14,514 nt of DNA from Promethearchaeota archaeon (GCA_019057975.1 JAHLWJ010000097.1:1-14514); one strand, 5' to 3'; positions 7,547 through 14,328 are shown, numbered from the stretch's first letter. Numbers and translations are program-made. Notes: generated by a model from the letters alone, not told the origin.

Positions 7547-7649
7547 CGAATATAATAACCAAAATTATTTTTTTATTTTTAATTGGTATAGTCTGAATTA
7601 ATAAAAAACTCAACTATTAATGAAAATTTTTCATTTAAATTCTAAAATA

Positions 7650-7813
7650 CTATTTTTGATAATCCCAAAAAACAAAATGACATTTAATACAACCCATTAA
7701 TCGTGCGTTTCTATGATAAGCGCCCTTTACTTCATCAAGTGTTATTGTTTTGAATAAGATTGTTCCATGCTCATTTTCACAATTAGGACATTTATATTTT
7801 TTCTTCGATACAT
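7650..7813 (-). pseudogene. Small zinc-ribbon gene, frame broken at a run of six A, about 54 aa if restored
   Basis: A good start exists: ATG at 7813 with AGGAG nine bases upstream. The frame from this ATG is lost a few codons later. Adding one A to the A6 run (T6 on the plus strand, 7797-7802) gives a continuous protein beginning MYRRKKYKCPNCENEHGTIL, with a second pair CIKC near residue 42 and the ending FVFWDYQK then TAG at 7650. The two pairs are about 30 residues apart. As given, the reading frame with the cysteines has no ATG, GTG or TTG. This may be a sequencing or assembly indel, decay, or frameshifting. It follows the TIR gene by 38 bp and would be cotranscribed. Confidence 0.6.
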
Positions 7814-7851
7814 TTAAGATTGCTCCTACTATATTTCTTCACCCATTTAAA

Positions 7852-8715
7852 TTAAATATTATCTTTTGAAACATTATAACCACTACTTTGGAGTTCATCT
7901 ACTAATTTGTATTTCCAAACTTCATTTTTATCATATGGTATATAAATATATCCTGAAAGGTCAGTTGGCATTTCAAAATTATCATCCTCCAAGTATAAGG
8001 CGACTACATTTTCCCTTTCAATTTTGCCGACAAAATATCCAAATTCAAATATTACATTTTGTCGTGCTCTAAGCTTTGCTTTTGATGGATTAACATCTTT
8101 ACTATAACCTTTATCATCTGGTGAAAGTAAAATTATTGCAAATCCTACATTAGAGTAGTTTTCAAATTTCTCAATTATTGTTTTTCCTTGGCTGGATTGC
8201 TCGTGTAAAATAATTGGTGCTAATCCAAGTTTTTCTAAAGTTCTTGCAAGAGATTCTTTCATTTCTTTATTTTTACCATGAACAATAAAAATCTTTCTTG
8301 ACTTTGTAATCTTTTCTTTTTTTATTTCATATTCTTCGCCAACTTCTTCAAGATAATTTACAATAAATTCCTTAGCTTCTGGAATTAATTTAATTGATTC
8401 TAGATTAAATCCTCCAGCAAATCCAAAAACTCGACTTGCAAAGTATTCTAATATATTTTGATTTGTTAACAACTTAATATATCTTTCATCACTCAAAAAA
8501 GCCTGCGGCTCCTTCGATGAATAGCGATTTAGTAAACTATTACGAATATTATTATCCATGAATGAACTGTTCGATATTAACCACCTATGATCTTCTTCAG
8601 AACAATTTCGTTCTATTTCGATTTTCTCTAGAATTTGTAGATACTTTTTAGCATTGAGGATTGTATCTTTAGTAGTATCATTATTTCTGTACATTCTTTT
8701 TATCAACTCCAACAT
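7852..8715 (-). CDS. CAP12/Pycsar-type TIR-domain protein, 287 aa
   Basis: The C-terminal domain (about 140-262) matches the TIR-like domain of CBASS Cap12 and Pycsar PycTIR effectors. It starts KIFIVHGKNKEMKESLARTL, continues HEQSSQGKTIIEKFE and AIILLSPDDKG, and has the signature RARQNVIFEFGYFVGK at 217-231, whose glutamate (E224) is the likely catalytic residue. In this family TIR domains degrade NAD+ when a cyclic nucleotide binds, stopping the infected cell. The first 135 residues are mostly helical and show no cyclic-nucleotide-binding signature I can recognise. A cyclase resembling PycC lies upstream on the same strand with a 521-bp gap holding a divergent zinc-protein gene. Activation by that cyclase is inferred. 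It is full length with an ordinary ATG start. Confidence 0.88.
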   Translation of the reverse strand: MLELIKRMYRNNDTTKDTILNAKKYLQILEKIEIERNCSEEDHRWLISNSSFMDNNIRNSLLNRYSSKEPQAFLSDERYIKLLTNQNILEYFASRVFGFAGGFNLESIKLIPEAKEFIVNYLEEVGEEYEIKKEKITKSRKIFIVHGKNKEMKESLARTLEKLGLAPIILHEQSSQGKTIIEKFENYSNVGFAIILLSPDDKGYSKDVNPSKAKLRARQNVIFEFGYFVGKIERENVVALYLEDDNFEMPTDLSGYIYIPYDKNEVWKYKLVDELQSSGYNVSKDNI

Positions 8716-8913
8716 TGTATTTTATTAAGATTTTTTCTTTTCGCTATACAATATCATTAAAAATTTCAATTGAAACTCTAAAAAGTATTATAGTCTTAAT
8801 ACTTTCAAGAAAATCTTGATATTTATTTGTAATTATTAAACAACCAATATTTTAATCAATAGGTTTTAAATTTTTTTAAAGTTTAAATAAATTTTGAAAT
8901 ATTATATAATTAA

Positions 8914-8922
8914 AAAGGTGAT
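8914..8922 (+). promoter_or_regulatory. Strong archaeal ribosome-binding site, start codon ambiguous
   Basis: AAAGGTGAT lies before three ATT codons (8921, 8924, 8927). The only in-frame GTG (8918) is inside the SD itself. A TTTAAATAA box at 8882-8890 predicts a transcript start near 8910-8915, so an in-frame TTG at 8894 is probably not transcribed. Confidence 0.55.
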
Positions 8923-9112
8923 TATTATTAATAGATGTCAATATTGTGAAGAATTTAAACCAACTACTAATATTCAAAATAAAATCCCACTGTTATTCTT
9001 TAATGATGATTTTCATAGTCGCTATATAATATGTGATGATTGCAAAAAAGAACTCTTAGCAAACAGGTCTCTTACATCTAAGGATGGGAAATGTACTGCA
9101 ATCATAGGTTGA
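8918..9112 (+). CDS. Small zinc-binding protein, paralogue of the protein at 7343-7546
   Basis: The protein has CQYC (residues 7-10 counted from GTG 8918) and CDDC (39-42), with IICDDCKKEL and a later SKDG that align to the minus-strand protein at 7343-7546. Its start is uncertain. GTG at 8918 is the nearest standard codon but overlaps the SD; ATT at 8927, four bases beyond GGTGAT, would give a 61-residue protein beginning INRCQYC. It sits between the cyclase and TIR genes on the opposite strand, divergent from TIR and convergent with the cyclase. With its paralogue it brackets the TIR gene. A link to the cyclase-TIR pair is suggested only by position. Confidence 0.7.
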   Translation: MIIINRCQYCEEFKPTTNIQNKIPLLFFNDDFHSRYIICDDCKKELLANRSLTSKDGKCTAIIG

Positions 9113-9236
9113 TTAAATTTATCTATTAACCGTTTACAAGTTTTGAGTCGTGAATTAAAAGTTATTACAAGAAAATTTTCTTGAAATAACCGTGATTCGA
9201 ATTTGTGATATATGATGAAAGAGTTTAATAATTATA

Positions 9237-10022
9237 TTATTTAGGTGTATAATATTCTCCTCCAATGAAGGAATCATCATAATACTTTAATTCTTTGGAT
9301 CTTATATTCAAAAATTCTAAAGTTCCATTCCATTTATTGATTATGTCTTCTTCTTTGGAGTTCGCAATGTTATTACGAATCAGATCAAAAACAGCTGGTC
9401 TTTCTTTTTTTTGAATTCTTTTCGGCCAATCGAGCGTATACTTTAATGGAATTATACTATGATCCTTAACAGGTACTTTGTATGGAATTATAGTGCCTAG
9501 TTCATTTCCATCTGTAGTAGAATAGCAAAGCTTAGATTTTATAGGCGATTCTAGGCAGGAGGTATGACAACCAATACCCACCCATTCTTGAATACCTTCA
9601 GTTTGATACGCGTTTATTAATGGAATTCCGAGATAAAGATTTTTATCTTGCTCTATTATACATTCTCCATAAGCTACTCCAATTCTTAATGGAAAGCTAT
9701 TATTGATTCCAATACAAAAGAGTAATTCAAGCATATTAAGGAATGTATGATCATATTTCCATATATCATCAACTGGATAGGAAAAACTTTCACTCCAAGC
9801 AAATATAGAATCACTAAATATCGTATAATTTAATTTGTAATCCTTGAAATAATTAATACTAGAAATTTTAATATTAATTGCAATCCTATGTAATTTTCGA
9901 ATTAATTCATGGTAATTATAGGCAATCTCTTTCAGTTCAATAGTTTTCATTAATTTTGTAAATCCTAAAACATCACAAAATGCTACGTATCTATTTTCAG
10001 CTTTAATCTTATCAAACTTAAT
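9237..10022 (-). CDS. Class III nucleotidyl cyclase resembling Pycsar PycC, apparent AUU start, 261 aa
   Basis: The protein is a small class III cyclase. Numbered from ATT at 10022, the first metal-binding motif is AFCDVLGF (D17) and the second FSDS (D71). RIGVAYGE (113-120), LGIPLINAY (131-139) and QEWVGI (145-150) follow in the order and form I associate with the PycC pyrimidine cyclases that make cCMP or cUMP on phage infection. The first in-frame ATG (9950) would remove D17. Between it and the upstream stop (10074-10076) there is no ATG, GTG or TTG, but ATT at 10022 follows AAGGT by five bases and places the motif at the normal distance from the N-terminus. Alternatives are a frameshift fusion with the broken gene upstream, or an inactive gene. 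TIR lies downstream on the same strand. Which nucleotide it uses cannot be told. Confidence 0.8.
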   Translation of the reverse strand: MKFDKIKAENRYVAFCDVLGFTKLMKTIELKEIAYNYHELIRKLHRIAINIKISSINYFKDYKLNYTIFSDSIFAWSESFSYPVDDIWKYDHTFLNMLELLFCIGINNSFPLRIGVAYGECIIEQDKNLYLGIPLINAYQTEGIQEWVGIGCHTSCLESPIKSKLCYSTTDGNELGTIIPYKVPVKDHSIIPLKYTLDWPKRIQKKERPAVFDLIRNNIANSKEEDIINKWNGTLEFLNIRSKELKYYDDSFIGGEYYTPK

Positions 10023-10027
10023 TTTAA

Positions 10028-10032
10028 ACCTT
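10028..10032 (-). promoter_or_regulatory. SD-like AAGGT before the inferred AUU start of the cyclase
   Basis: AAGGT on the minus strand is followed by five bases and ATT at 10022. The match to the archaeal anti-SD is shorter than at 5814 or 8914. It matters because no standard start codon is available upstream of the cyclase's first catalytic aspartate. Confidence 0.4.
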
Positions 10033-10045
10033 AAATTTTCAACTT

Positions 10046-10784
10046 TTATTTTATTTCTAAACTCGAAAGTGGTTTAGATTTTAACTCCTGAAGAATATTT
10101 AGGGGATAAAGATTCTTACTCTTCAACTCGTCATAAATTTTTGTCCTAACTTTTTCTTCTTCATATTTAATTGAGTGATTTCTAACTCTCGAAAGTAACC
10201 CCGAAATTTCATTAAATATCTCTCTAACGCGATTTATATGCATAAAATAAAGATTATCAATAAACGGTAAAGCAGAATTTTCCATTTCATTTCTATAACT
10301 AATTATAATACAAACTTTCTCTTTAAAATGCTCGTATTCTGGAATTTTCATTTGTGCCCATTCGTAATGTCCTTTTGCTTGCTGACAAGATCTTTTCGAA
10401 ATTCCACCATCTTCCGATTCCTCGCTTTTTGCCTCAAATAATACTATTATTTTATTAGAAAGCTGCCAAATAGAATCTGGAGCACCCTCTCCTAACGGTG
10501 AGTTGATTTAAAACTCTCCCACAATATCTTGATAGGTTCCGTTAGTAAATTCCGTTAGTAAATTCCTCAACTAAAAGAAATTCTTTTAAATCATTTTTTT
10601 CGTTTAATAATCTCTCAATGAGGATATCTCTGCTTTCTAACTCTTGAAAATAAGTCGATAAAATTCTGTGGGAATATTTACGATTCTTTTTTAAATCTTC
10701 AATAGTTATGTTTTCAGCTTTCTCAATAACTTTATCATAGTCGCATAATAATGAATCCTTCCAAAATGTTGGATCTAATGGCAT
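10046..10784 (-). pseudogene. Broken PD-(D/E)XK nuclease gene
   Basis: Two pieces of one gene are visible. The first runs from ATG at 10784 (MPLDPTFWKDSLLCDYDKVI...) to the phrase LLVEEFTNG and then ends at 10542, where a 13-bp tandem duplication shifts the frame. With one copy removed the frame reads EEFTNGTYQDIVGEF, meets TAA (10508-10510), and continues INSPLGEGAPDSIWQLSNKI and VLFEAKSEES, a textbook PD-x(n)-ExK nuclease core, then ISKRSCQQAKGHYEWAQ and the distal part to TAA at 10046. The piece from an internal ATG at 10351 is just the C-terminal 101 residues and lacks the active site. Two independent lesions argue for real decay. It lies 23 bp upstream of the cyclase on the same strand, so it was probably part of that operon. 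A TTTAAATAT box just before 10784 suggests a leaderless start. Confidence 0.7.
10541..10566. repeat. Perfect 13-bp tandem duplication causing a frameshift
   Basis: GTTAGTAAATTCC occurs twice head to tail (10541-10553 and 10554-10566), preceded by TTCC from a partial third copy. Thirteen is not a multiple of three, so the second copy shifts the nuclease frame and produces the stop at 10542. Short-repeat duplication by replication slippage is the simple cause. Confidence 0.85.
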
Positions 10785-10885
10785 ATTAATGAACGCTCCA
10801 TATTTAAAATATTTTAATTCCTTTGATTTTGTCTCTCTTATACTAAAAAAGAGTTTATTTCTCTAATCAATATACCATGTTTAAA

Positions 10886-10965
10886 TTATTAAAACATTTT
10901 TATTAAAACATAAACTAAATGCAAAAATTTAAAAAAAAATTGATAACAATTAAAAAAAAATTGAT
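10886..10965. repeat. Two pairs of direct repeats before the gene at 10970
   Basis: TTATTAAAACAT occurs at 10886-10897 and 10900-10911. TTAAAAAAAAATTGAT occurs at 10929-10944 and again at 10950-10965, a perfect 16-bp repeat with five bases between, 21 bp centre to centre. The second copy ends four bases before the ATG at 10970. The region is the divergent promoter of that gene and the broken nuclease. The even helical spacing suits a paired binding site, but A-tract slippage is also possible. Confidence 0.6.
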
Positions 10966-10969
10966 TTAA

Positions 10970-11710
10970 ATGCCAGAAAGATATATAATCTATTCAGAGG
11001 GTCCAGATGAAAAAGCATTAAAAGAGGCATTGAGTAAAGTATTTGAATTATGTGCATCTCTAGGGCATAATGCTGTAATACTTCATGTTCCTGGAATTAA
11101 AAGTTTAGGAGGAATAATTGAGGAAGTATTTGGAAAAGTATTATTAAAAAAGCTTTCAAAGGAGAAAAGCATAAAAATTAATAATATAAAATTAACTTTA
11201 AATACAGAAAGTATTAAAATTAATAATCAGACAGAAGATATAGTATTATCAATTTATCCTACCTCGAAAATGTTTGATAATATCAATGATTTAAAAAAAG
11301 TAAGAGCAATTGTGGTTGTTCCTTATACTGAAGAGGAAAGAAACGAATTTATAAAGACCTGGAATCCAGTGATAATAGGAAAGGATGATGTTGAATTTCA
11401 ATCTTTGGATATTGACCCCCGATTGGAAAATGCATTGTCCTTACTAACTAGTATGATAAATTTATCTACGGATTTAACTCATCCTTCTGATAGAGAAAAT
11501 GCAATTCAGCTTTTACAGCTGTTATATAAGAGGGGTATTAATTTAAATCCTAACGATATGAGAATTTGGGCACTTCAAAACGGGTGGAATTCCGATGGTG
11601 CAGATAAATTACACGATATTGCTAAAGGTGTATTAGAGGGTAAAAGATTCCGAACAACTGGTCAAAGTATATGGAATGATAAAATTATCGATAAAATATT
11701 AGGAAATTAG
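10970..11710 (+). CDS. Conserved-looking protein of unknown family, 246 aa
   Basis: I do not recognise a named family. The N-terminal half alternates strands and helices (RYIIYSEGPDEKALKEAL, NAVILHVPGIKSLGG, RAIVVVPYTEEERNEFIKTW). A more distinctive C-terminal part holds SLLTSMINLSTDLTHPSDR (about 157-175) and MRIWALQNGWNSDGADKLHD (197-216), then GKRFRTTGQ. It is all soluble, with no signal peptide or membrane helix. A short low-complexity insert repeats SIKINN (67-72 and 81-86). The ATG at 10970 has no SD and follows a repeated A-tract block, so a leaderless message is possible. It stands alone on its strand between the broken nuclease and the Nmad3 gene. The LTHPSDR and WALQNGW blocks look conserved enough for a profile search. 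Confidence 0.75.
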   Translation: MPERYIIYSEGPDEKALKEALSKVFELCASLGHNAVILHVPGIKSLGGIIEEVFGKVLLKKLSKEKSIKINNIKLTLNTESIKINNQTEDIVLSIYPTSKMFDNINDLKKVRAIVVVPYTEEERNEFIKTWNPVIIGKDDVEFQSLDIDPRLENALSLLTSMINLSTDLTHPSDRENAIQLLQLLYKRGINLNPNDMRIWALQNGWNSDGADKLHDIAKGVLEGKRFRTTGQSIWNDKIIDKILGN

Positions 11711-12126
11711 ATTTTAGAATAAAATTAAATATTTGTACTCCATATTATTTGTAAAAAACTAAGCGTCAGTAAAATATTTATAAAAAATCGAAGAATTACT
11801 ACAAAGCCTTAATCTTTATATTGAATATTTTATATTGAAGCTAAAAACAATAAACAATTGAAAATTATAATATTAGGTAATGCAGAATCGTAAAAGTAAA
11901 TTAACGAACTAAAATCTAGTGATCATACTCTTAATGAAAAGGAAAAAAAAATTTTCATATTTAACAATCTCGATTTAAAGTTAGGAAAAAAGTGCGTGTT
12001 ATAATAAAGAAAATTTATTTTTAGGAAAAGATTTTTTCATTAATAAAAATTATGTTATTGTTGAAGATTGAAAGATTAATTTAATATATGTATTGCAAAA
12101 TTTATTAAATAAAGAGAGAAAGCATA
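11711..12126. other. 416-bp stretch without an intact gene
   Basis: A plus-strand frame at about 11905-12005 reads INELKSSDHTLNEKEKKIFI and a little further (FNNLDLKLGKKCVL) before a double stop. About 25 bases later, sequence resembling LGKDFFINKNYVIVED appears in another register. This could be a decayed gene but is too short to be sure. TTTAATATATG near 12079-12090 is a suitable TATA box for the Nmad3 gene. Confidence 0.4.
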
Positions 12127-12873
12127 ATGTTGTATCTATTGAGAGTAGGAGTAGATCTTACATATGGTGGTTTTCATAGTCCCATTTTCAGAGATCTTTC
12201 CTATTTATTTATTCCAATCCCAGATAATAATGTAATAAAGGAGAGAAGCATAACATACTCTGAATATAAATGGAATAATAAAAGTATTCTTCCCTACATT
12301 CCAAAAAATTTGCGAGAAGAATTTTCTTCAAATACAATTCATAACGACCCGGAATTTATTACCTTCACTTATGGTTCTCCTAAGTTTCATTCGAAGGGTA
12401 CTATTGAAAAAAATTATAAAAAATTAAAAAATGCAAAGACAAATGATTTATTAGTATTTTATGCCGGTTTTTCAGATGCCTTTGGAGAAGGCAACGACTT
12501 AATTTCTGGACTGTATTTCTTTGCGTATTTTGTTGTGGATCAAATTATTAAATATTCGACATTTGGTTCTTTTAGAGAGGATCTTAGAAATCTTATATCG
12601 GGCAATCATCATTATATCCATGAATGGAACAACCAGGTGATTGTTGTTAGTGATCGTGAGAACAGTCGAGTTTTCGAAAAAGCTGTACTATTAAGCTCAA
12701 AAAAATATGATAGAAAGGGTAGTAATTATTATCCTTGTGAGGAAATTAAAAATATACTTGGTGGATATAATAGAGCACTTAATCGTTCTTCTTTAAGAGA
12801 ATTTAATCAATTCTCAATGCAAAAAGAGTTTAAAAAATACTTAGATAACAAAAGTATTAAAATTAATTTTTAA
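12127..12873 (+). CDS. Nmad3-family protein (nucleotide modification associated domain 3), 248 aa
   Basis: The N-terminus LLRVGVDLTYGGFHSPIF (about 4-21) is the Nmad3 hallmark as I know it, followed by a strand-rich domain with ITFTYGSPK, LLVFYAGFSDAFG and YFFAYFVVDQI. The family was named from operons for hypermodified DNA bases and is thought to bind or process modified nucleotides; no reaction is established. The C-terminal third (VIVVSDRENSRVFEKAVLLS, RSSLREFNQFS) is like that of EVE/PUA-related proteins, though this comparison is loose. Length is normal. It is convergent with the Nmad2 gene, 25 bases apart, which supports a shared job. Start at ATG 12127 with a weak GAGAG upstream. Confidence 0.82.
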   Translation: MLYLLRVGVDLTYGGFHSPIFRDLSYLFIPIPDNNVIKERSITYSEYKWNNKSILPYIPKNLREEFSSNTIHNDPEFITFTYGSPKFHSKGTIEKNYKKLKNAKTNDLLVFYAGFSDAFGEGNDLISGLYFFAYFVVDQIIKYSTFGSFREDLRNLISGNHHYIHEWNNQVIVVSDRENSRVFEKAVLLSSKKYDRKGSNYYPCEEIKNILGGYNRALNRSSLREFNQFSMQKEFKKYLDNKSIKINF

Positions 12874-12898
12874 ATTATTAAAAAAAATTCTAACTTCA

Positions 12899-13558
12899 TT
12901 AATCTTCATCATCCTCAAGTGTTCCATCATATTCAATATATTTATAACAAATATCAATATCTTTCTTCATTAAAAAAGGGTCTCCTTGTCGACCCTTTAT
13001 TTTTTCGGGAGTATTTAACCATGCAAAGAATTTATGTATTTCTGATTGAGAAAAATTACATTTATGGCCTGGTCCTTTTTTTATGATAAATTGAAAATCA
13101 TTGGGAATTTGAAGCGCATTTTTTCCATAATAGCAGAAATATTGAGAGATTAAAACGTTTTCTCCACTAAGATCATGTTCTTTTAGTTTTTTATTTTCTG
13201 TTCCATCTTTATTACTATGTTTTGAGGGCCTTTGAATAAAGACATTATTTTCATTATTATAATATATATTATCTCCTAATCTCTTAACTGGATCATTACT
13301 CTTCCAATTAGGTATTTTATATTGAAACCTTTTGTCTTTTGAATATTGTTCAAATGTTAACTTTTCTCCAACCTTCATAGCATAGATTAATCTATCATTT
13401 CCAACATTTTCAACTGATCCAGTGCCAATAATCCAATCATCCTTTTGGACCTTTTTCCTTATCCTTGGCTTACAAGTAGCCAAGGAGCAATATTTACCAA
13501 ATGGGTTTGGAGCAAAACCAGAATCATATCGAACAACATAAGAAAAGATCTTTGTCAT
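12899..13558 (-). CDS. Nmad2-family protein (nucleotide modification associated domain 2), 219 aa
   Basis: The opening VVRYDSGFAPNPFGKYCSLA (residues 8-27) followed by TCKPRIRK and DDWIIGTGS is the Nmad2 signature: a PUA-like fold expected to recognise a modified base. Conserved cysteines C24 and C29 are present. The middle has VFIQRP and VLISQYFCYYGKNALQIP, where the family carries its second conserved block, and the tail is acidic. I start it at ATG 13558; a GTG nine bases upstream (13567) is possible but the family normally starts just before the first strand. A long TATATATATA at about 13619-13631 is a likely TATA box. It is convergent with Nmad3. The ligand is unknown. Confidence 0.85.
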   Translation of the reverse strand: MTKIFSYVVRYDSGFAPNPFGKYCSLATCKPRIRKKVQKDDWIIGTGSVENVGNDRLIYAMKVGEKLTFEQYSKDKRFQYKIPNWKSNDPVKRLGDNIYYNNENNVFIQRPSKHSNKDGTENKKLKEHDLSGENVLISQYFCYYGKNALQIPNDFQFIIKKGPGHKCNFSQSEIHKFFAWLNTPEKIKGRQGDPFLMKKDIDICYKYIEYDGTLEDDED

Positions 13559-13617
13559 GAATTTCACTTTCTTTTCATTATTTTTAGATATTGTTTTTAG
13601 ATATAATTATTTTGTTA

Positions 13618-13631
13618 AGCTATATATATAA
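13618..13631 (-). promoter_or_regulatory. TATA box of the Nmad2 gene
   Basis: A perfect alternating TA tract, read leftwards as CTTATATATATAG, lies about 65 bases before the ATG at 13558. It is the longest TATA-like element in this part of the window and leaves room for a leader of about 35-40 bases. Confidence 0.5.
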
Positions 13632-13646
13632 GTTCTAAAACATATT

Positions 13647-13875
13647 TTATTCTTTAGAATAAAGAATTGGGGGATTAGTAAATAACACATCAAATATTCC
13701 TAATTTAATATCAAGTTTAGTGTCTGACTTCCAATTTTTTGGAAGATATTCCATTAAATCTCAAAGTATATCTTATTGCATTACTACGGAATAATAATAA
13801 TTTTTTTAAATATTGAAATCTATCACAATTTGTAAAAATTACTAAATATATGGGTGAATCATATTGATTCGGCAC
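13647..13875 (-). pseudogene. Small gene broken at a run of six A, about 75 aa if restored
   Basis: From GTG at 13875 the minus strand encodes VPNQYDSPIYLVIFTNCDRF and on to RYTLRFNGISSK, with a stop at 13717. Removing one A from the A6 run (T6 on the plus strand near 13734-13740) joins it to NWKSDTKLDIKLGIFDVLF, TNPPILYSKE and TAA at 13647. The second part on its own can start at ATG 13754. FDVLFTNPPI resembles catalytic motif IV (NPPF/Y) of HsdM-type N6-adenine methyltransferases, but the first half does not look like one and no motif I is visible, so the resemblance may be chance. Both halves have protein-like composition. The family is unknown. Confidence 0.45.
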
Positions 13876-13931
13876 TCAAGTTTAAAATTTGTAGATTTAG
13901 TCAATCGTAGTATAAATTATTTTAATAAAAA

Positions 13932-14159
13932 CTATTTATTTTTAGGTTTAATACATTCACCAAATATAACCTTGTCATTTTCATCTATTAAAAATAAACA
14001 TTCCATTTTTTCACCAGAAGGTTTTTCAGCTTCAGCATTTATCCTTTTATAATTTCTGCCAATAATTGCATTTTCTAAAGGAGTTTCATATTTGGTTATA
14101 TTTAGTGATTTATACCCAAATTCTTTTCTCAATTTATCTGAAAGGCCACTTTCTTCCAT
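13932..14159 (-). CDS. Small hypothetical protein, 75 aa
   Basis: The protein begins MEESGLSDKLRKEFGYKSLN and ends FLIDENDKVIFGECIKPKNK. The charged, strand-helix character and LIDENDKVIFGE look like a real small domain, but I do not recognise it. There is one cysteine pair only in the loosest sense (C in ECLFL and in GECIK). The start at 14159 overlaps the end of the upstream frame (14134-14328) by 26 bases in another register, so the two could be coupled, or one protein split by a frameshift. Confidence 0.55.
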   Translation of the reverse strand: MEESGLSDKLRKEFGYKSLNITKYETPLENAIIGRNYKRINAEAEKPSGEKMECLFLIDENDKVIFGECIKPKNK

Positions 14160-14328
14160 ATTTATATAGATATATAGCCAGATTAAAAAATTTTACTTGT
14201 TTAATTAATTTAATTTTGAAGAAGTATTCTATTTTTAGTTCATATCTGTCCAAAATCATTTCAATACAGCTAAGATAAGTCTTAGCTAATTCAATATAAG
14301 CCACTCCTTCTTCTACAAATTCAAGCAT
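14134..14328 (-). CDS. Possible small protein, 64 aa, or the 5' part of the next gene
   Basis: MLEFVEEGVAYIELAKTYLS opens a helix with TPR-like spacing, then the sequence becomes IKLIKQVKFFNLAIYLYKYG, low in complexity. There is no SD. It overlaps the 75-aa gene downstream. The first 35 residues look coding; the rest may be read-through into leader. I cannot name a function. Confidence 0.35.
   Translation of the reverse strand: MLEFVEEGVAYIELAKTYLSCIEMILDRYELKIEYFFKIKLIKQVKFFNLAIYLYKYGRKWPFR

Noticed and set aside
7866..8072. 68-aa plus-strand frame inside the TIR gene
   Set aside because: It is antisense to the conserved TIR domain.
10046..10351. Independent 101-aa gene
   Set aside because: The upstream frame without a start codon carries the PD-(D/E)XK core in the same register, so this is the C-terminal piece of the broken nuclease gene.
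13728..13745. Perfect 7-bp hairpin CTTCCAA-TTTT-TTGGAAG
   Set aside because: It lies inside the broken coding frame at 13647-13875 and has no T-run after it, so it is more likely incidental than a terminator.
13864..14278. Two plus-strand frames of 62 and 70 aa
   Set aside because: They are antisense to better minus-strand frames and are rich in I, F, L and S as expected for shadows.
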